This document shows, one piece after another, positions 34,101 to 36,616 of a stretch of DNA of 36,616 nt. The DNA comes from Pseudoduganella buxea (GTDB taxonomy: Bacteria; Pseudomonadota; Gammaproteobacteria; Burkholderiales; Burkholderiaceae_D). The DNA is taken from assembly GCF_009720835.1 (NCBI RefSeq), contig NZ_WNKZ01000067.1:1-36616 (forward strand). The letters are read 5' to 3'. Both the position numbers and the translations under genes were made by a program. Below the pieces are notes generated by a model. The model searched no databases, had not been told where the DNA came from, and worked only from the letters and a program-made list of their open reading frames with translations. How positions within the stretch are numbered: position 1 is the stretch's first letter; the number at the start of each line of letters is the position of its first letter.

Positions 34101-36467
34101 GGCATCGGCAATGACACGCTGGACGGCAACGGCGGCAAGGACAGCCTGTACGGCGGCGCGGGCGACGACGTGCTGCGCTTCACGACCGGCACCGCGCTGT
34201 TCGACGGCGGCGCCAACGGCAGCCCCGCGGGGGACACGGCCGTGCTGGCCAAGGCCTTCGAAGCGTATACCCGCTTGCGCCTGAACGACACCGACCTGAA
34301 GCTGACCGGGCCGGACGGCGAAAGCGTCATCGTGCGCGCCGTCGAGCAGTTCGTGTTCGCCGACGGCGTGACGCGGACGTGGGCCGACGTGACGGGCGAT
34401 ATCGCCGGGCCCGGCAGCCAGACCATCACCGGCAGCGACGGTGATGACACGCTGGACGGCGGCGCCGGCAGCGACCGCCTGGTCGGCGGTGCCGGCGACG
34501 ATACCTATATCGTCGACGTGGCCGGCGACGACGCGGTCGAGCTGGCCGATGAGGGCGTGGACACGGTGCAGGTCGCCTTCACGGCGAAAGGCACGTACAC
34601 GCTGGGCGAGCAGGTGGAAAACGCCATCGTCACGCCGCTCACGGCCATCGCCATCAACGTCACCGGCAATGCGCTGGGCAATACGCTGACGGGCAACGGC
34701 GCCATCAATGCGCTGCTGGGCATGGACGGCGACGACACGCTCGACGGCGCAGCCGGTAACGACGCGCTGGACGGCGGCAATGGCGACGACAGCCTGGCCG
34801 GCGGCGTGGGCAACGACAACCTGCTGGGTGGTGCCGGCAACGACACGCTCGACGGCGGCGCGGGCAACGACGTGATGGCCGGCGGCGCGGGCGACGACGT
34901 CTACTTTGTCGACGGCGCCGGCGACAAGACGACGGAAGCGGCGGGTGCCGGCCTGGACAGCGTGCACACCACCCTGGCCACGTACACGCTGGCGGCCAAC
35001 GTGGAAGCGCTGCTGTACACGGGCAAGGCCGCCTTCACGGGCACCGGCAATGCCGAGAACAACGTGATCGACAGCGGCAGCGGCGGCGGCAACGACCGCC
35101 TGAACGGCGGCATCGGCGACGACACGCTGGCCGGCCACGCGGGCAACGACACGCTGGACGGCGGCGTCGGCAACGACACTGCCGTGCTGGACCAGGCGCA
35201 CGAGGCGTACACGGTCAGCGCCCTGGTGGTGGGCGAGACGCTGCTCACCACGGCGGCCGGCGCCAGGACGATACTGAAGAATATCGAGAACGTGCGCTTC
35301 GGCGACGTCACCGTCACGCTGGCCGAACTGCTGGCCGGCAAGGCAACGGTGGGTAACGACGTGATGACCGGCACGGCCGGCGTCGATCTGCTCGACGGCG
35401 GCGCCGGTGCCGATACGATGGCCGGCCTGGCGGGCAACGACGTGTATGTGCTCGAGAACGTCGGTGACTCGATCGTCGAGGCCGTGGACGGCGGCATCGA
35501 CACGGCCCGCGTGGCCTACACGGCCGCCGGCAAGACCTATGTGCTGGAAGCGAACGTGGAAAACGCCACCGTCGCCGGCACCGTGGCGACGAACCTGACG
35601 GGCAACGCGCTGGATAACGAATTGACGGGGAATGCCGTCGCCAATACGCTCGTCGGCGATGACGGCGACGACCTGCTGGCCGGCATGGCCGGCAACGACA
35701 ACCTGCAGGGCGGCGCCGGCGCCGACACGCTGGACGGCGGCAGCGGCAATGATGTCCTGGCCGGCGGCAGCGGCGACGATACCTACCATGTCGACACGGC
35801 GGCCGACACCATCGTCGAACTGGCCGACGCCGGCTACGACGTCGTGTTCTCGACGGCTGCCACCTATGCGCTCAAGGCCGGCGCCAGCGTGGAATGGCTG
35901 GAGTACGCAGGCACGGGCAGCTTCGCCGGTACCGGCAACGAGTTCGCCAACGTCATCGTCGGCGGCAGCGGTGCCGACCGCCTGGCCGGCGGCGCCGGTG
36001 CCGACACGCTCGTGGGCGGCGCCGGCAACGACGCGCTGACGGGCGGCATCGGCGCCGACCACTTCCGCCTCGACATGGCTTCGCTCGACACGATCGCCGA
36101 TTTCGTGTCCGGTACCGACATCGTCGAACTGGACGTGGGTGCGCTGAAGCTGGGCGACGGCGGCGCCGGGCAGGCCGACGCCCCGGGCGGGTTCTCGGCC
36201 GACGCGGCCCTGGTGCTGTTCACCGCCAATGCCAGCGCCCTGAACGCCAAGTCGGCCGCGCTCGTCATCGGTACCGCTGCCGGCAACTACTTGCAGGGCC
36301 AGCAGGCGCTGTTTGTCGTCGACAACGGTGCGTCGACGGCCGTCTTCCGCTTCGACTCGAGCGGCACCGACGGCCTCGTTTCGGCTGCCGAGCTGACCCA
36401 GGTGGCCTTGCTGACGGGCGTGAAAGCCACCACGCTGGCTGACTTCGAGCTGTTCTCGGCCGGCTGA
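31107..36467 (+). CDS. Large RTX calcium-binding protein, probably secreted by type I pathway
   Basis: A 1786-residue acidic, Gly/Asp-rich protein. Residues about 42-225 are a first RTX block (nonapeptides such as GGAGNDTLQ). Residues 275-650 contain repeats of the type DGGFVVAWQGGGADLDIQSQ-RFD, a probable beta-propeller-like region. Residues about 700-777 form a bacterial Ig-like domain (IDGSADPGALVTLYDTG to VAVTI). Residues 780-1650 are RTX blocks alternating with six units of the form YVVD..DTVVE....GIDTV. The last 135 residues (FVSGTDIVELDVGAL to ELFSAG) look like the calcium-dependent, uncleaved C-terminal type I signal. No N-terminal signal peptide. Start at 31107 follows TTGGAG; the longer upstream frame is not plausible. 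No ABC exporter lies beside it. An adhesin or matrix role is inferred; no protease or lipase motif is visible. Confidence 0.9.
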   Translation: MIKVTGPVIYGNITDETQYGTDQADIFMGGFGEFGDAGQDTVHAGAGDDLILGGHGADVLNGGDGIDTVDYSGAVDFGGLETGVTVDLMAGTAFDGAAADTLSGIENVVGTDMADSIVGHAGMNILVGNDGADTIDGGAGFDFASYRNATGGVTANLATGTSLGADGADVLRNIEGLEGSAWNDLLVGGAGGNILDGGAGNDTLQGGAGDDSLTGGSGDDTAVFAGNLADYTIVTGVDGRITVTDLQAGRDGSDILHGIGHLQFADQAVHLAPVDRLVGTSGTGAAGQAAARLPDGSYVIAYRGADAEGDGIFFQKFGADGTAIGVVAAVNTATAGSQAAVNVTGLYDGGWVAVYQSTPTGGNTDIVVQRFNADGSKNGAADVLAIAGEQVRPAVAPTVDGGFVVAWQGGGADLDIQSQRFDGAGLRAGGTVTVNTNKTGQQSGVAIAEQDNGYLVAWQSDNGSAHSVAVQQYRWDGEALGGEVTVQTTGVVSNVQAATLYGMGGSTASGVVVSWIQDDGNPATPDDTVMVQRFDAAGSATGAAVAVASAGFQQAHGITGLRDGGFIVTWDSLGTDNSSVIMARHYLADGSAAGAAFQVSQGVQGKALAPSVTETADGRVAVSWSVRADDGTVRVFHQVTGVDGGAEFLASSSTGQPPAAPQFTIEEVGPAAALSAMAPAMTSGSVDAGKGGGFVDRGTIERGHVVIDGSADPGALVTLYDTGSVVGTARAAGDGSWSIEFTQLSAGAHSFSAIATDALGQVSAASAVVAVTIVEPVITVIDGTAGNDSEAWFLEHGAGDHAQIVNAGAGNDTINGGGGADTLNGGAGNDTFLVNDVDAVVVELARGGTDTVVATVNVTLAQEVEHLVFKGEAGLAGHGNALNNAMTGSTGADSLYGGHGNDTLAGGDGNDLLDGGAGNDAMSGGAGDDIYVVDSRTDTVVEVAAAVGIDTVRTTLAAYTLGTGVEQLAYMGEAAFAGTGNALNNAITGGMGADRLDGGIGNDTLDGNGGKDSLYGGAGDDVLRFTTGTALFDGGANGSPAGDTAVLAKAFEAYTRLRLNDTDLKLTGPDGESVIVRAVEQFVFADGVTRTWADVTGDIAGPGSQTITGSDGDDTLDGGAGSDRLVGGAGDDTYIVDVAGDDAVELADEGVDTVQVAFTAKGTYTLGEQVENAIVTPLTAIAINVTGNALGNTLTGNGAINALLGMDGDDTLDGAAGNDALDGGNGDDSLAGGVGNDNLLGGAGNDTLDGGAGNDVMAGGAGDDVYFVDGAGDKTTEAAGAGLDSVHTTLATYTLAANVEALLYTGKAAFTGTGNAENNVIDSGSGGGNDRLNGGIGDDTLAGHAGNDTLDGGVGNDTAVLDQAHEAYTVSALVVGETLLTTAAGARTILKNIENVRFGDVTVTLAELLAGKATVGNDVMTGTAGVDLLDGGAGADTMAGLAGNDVYVLENVGDSIVEAVDGGIDTARVAYTAAGKTYVLEANVENATVAGTVATNLTGNALDNELTGNAVANTLVGDDGDDLLAGMAGNDNLQGGAGADTLDGGSGNDVLAGGSGDDTYHVDTAADTIVELADAGYDVVFSTAATYALKAGASVEWLEYAGTGSFAGTGNEFANVIVGGSGADRLAGGAGADTLVGGAGNDALTGGIGADHFRLDMASLDTIADFVSGTDIVELDVGALKLGDGGAGQADAPGGFSADAALVLFTANASALNAKSAALVIGTAAGNYLQGQQALFVVDNGASTAVFRFDSSGTDGLVSAAELTQVALLTGVKATTLADFELFSAG
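33520..36060 (+). repeat. RTX-coding repeat array
   Basis: In-frame DNA repeats of the form GGCGGCGCCGGCAACGAC encode GGAGND nonapeptides in at least six clusters, separated by six diverged spacer units each carrying a (Y/F)xVD...D(T/A)V(V/E)E...G(I/V/L)D(T/S)V pattern. The spacing between successive spacer units runs from about 300 to 600 bases. The similarity between units makes the stretch prone to recombination and misassembly. Confidence 0.85.
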
Positions 36468-36487
36468 CCGCTGCCCCGCCTGCACCG

Positions 36488-36517
36488 AGCCGACCCGCGC
36501 AAGCCGGTCGGCTTTTT
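36488..36517 (+). terminator. Intrinsic terminator of the RTX gene
   Basis: AGCCGACC, a 10-base loop, GGTCGGCT followed by a T run (36513-36517), 20 bases after the RTX stop codon. Confidence 0.88.
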
Positions 36518-36545
36518 CATTGGGGCCGCGGCCCGCTTTCCTCCG

Positions 36546-36616
36546 TCAGGCGGCCGGCGCCAGGCCCGCACCGGCGGCTCGCCACGCCGGCAGGCAGCGC
36601 AGCACGCGGCCGGCCA
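36546..36616 (-). CDS. C-terminal fragment of an unidentified minus-strand gene
   Basis: From 36614 to the TGA at 36546-36548 the minus strand reads AGRVLRCLPAWRAAGAGLAP and two further Ala. Nearly every codon ends in G or C, as in the coding neighbours, and the frame stays open to the window edge, so this is probably the end of a gene convergent with the RTX gene. It is too short to identify. Confidence 0.4.
   Translation of the reverse strand, partial: AGRVLRCLPAWRAAGAGLAPAA

Noticed and set aside
31107..36467. Reading the RTX repeats as a CRISPR or satellite array
   Set aside because: The repeats are in frame, encode the GGxGxDxUx nonapeptide, and have no constant repeat-spacer unit.
33909..36485. 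858-codon minus-strand frame opposite the RTX array
   Set aside because: Same cause: the opposite strand of the RTX repeats reads as monotonous VAGAA-type sequence.

Overview
The window reads as chromosomal DNA of a high-GC betaproteobacterium, most likely from the Oxalobacteraceae (Massilia / Duganella / Pseudoduganella group). The reasons are the strong G/C bias at third codon positions, the orn | M48 protease - phhB - rsgA neighbourhood typical of Burkholderiales, and a PEP-CTERM protein behind a sigma-54 promoter. The assignment is inferred from gene content; no 16S or other phylogenetic marker was tested. There is no prophage, transposase, CRISPR array, tRNA or rRNA in the window.

Left part (1-5959, all minus strand): a chemosensory operon begins with a Wsp-type receptor and continues with a CheW coupling protein and a CheR methyltransferase cut by the window edge. 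This is the order wspA-wspB-wspC of the surface-sensing system that controls cyclic-di-GMP. Next to it lies an arginine cluster, argF - VOC-fold protein - argG, closed by a clear intrinsic terminator.

Centre-left (5960-11970): a tightly packed minus-strand run encodes an M48 (Ste24-like) membrane protease, a pterin carbinolamine dehydratase, the ribosome-assembly GTPase RsgA and a large soluble TPR-GAF histidine kinase. Oligoribonuclease (orn) is divergent from it. Next come a PEP-CTERM exported protein with a textbook RpoN promoter (12080-12095), a YecA-like SEC-C protein, the stress kinase SrkA and a CPBP membrane protease.

Centre (15400-19670): an unusual 702-residue Ala/Glu/Arg/Gln-rich coiled-coil protein, a REP-like perfect hairpin, a small membrane-anchored conserved protein, a TerC/DUF475 membrane protein and a DUF212 (divergent PAP2) membrane protein.

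Right part (19671-36616): an RND efflux pair (lipoprotein adaptor plus HAE1-type pump) has a sigma-70 promoter whose start point coincides with a 16-bp palindrome, suggesting local repression. A FadL-type outer-membrane channel follows after a terminator. Then come a Gly/Thr/Pro-rich lipoprotein, a 0.4-kb non-coding stretch with 17-bp repeats, NAD(P)HX dehydratase with a histidine phosphatase, an L-cystine symporter and a small four-helix membrane protein. The last gene is a 1786-residue RTX (calcium-binding) protein with an Ig-like domain and a probable type I secretion C-terminus. Its secretion machinery is not in the window.

Most of the window is housekeeping DNA. The accessory-looking parts are the coiled-coil gene, the Gly-X-Y lipoprotein with its repeat-bearing upstream region, the PEP-CTERM protein and the RTX giant.
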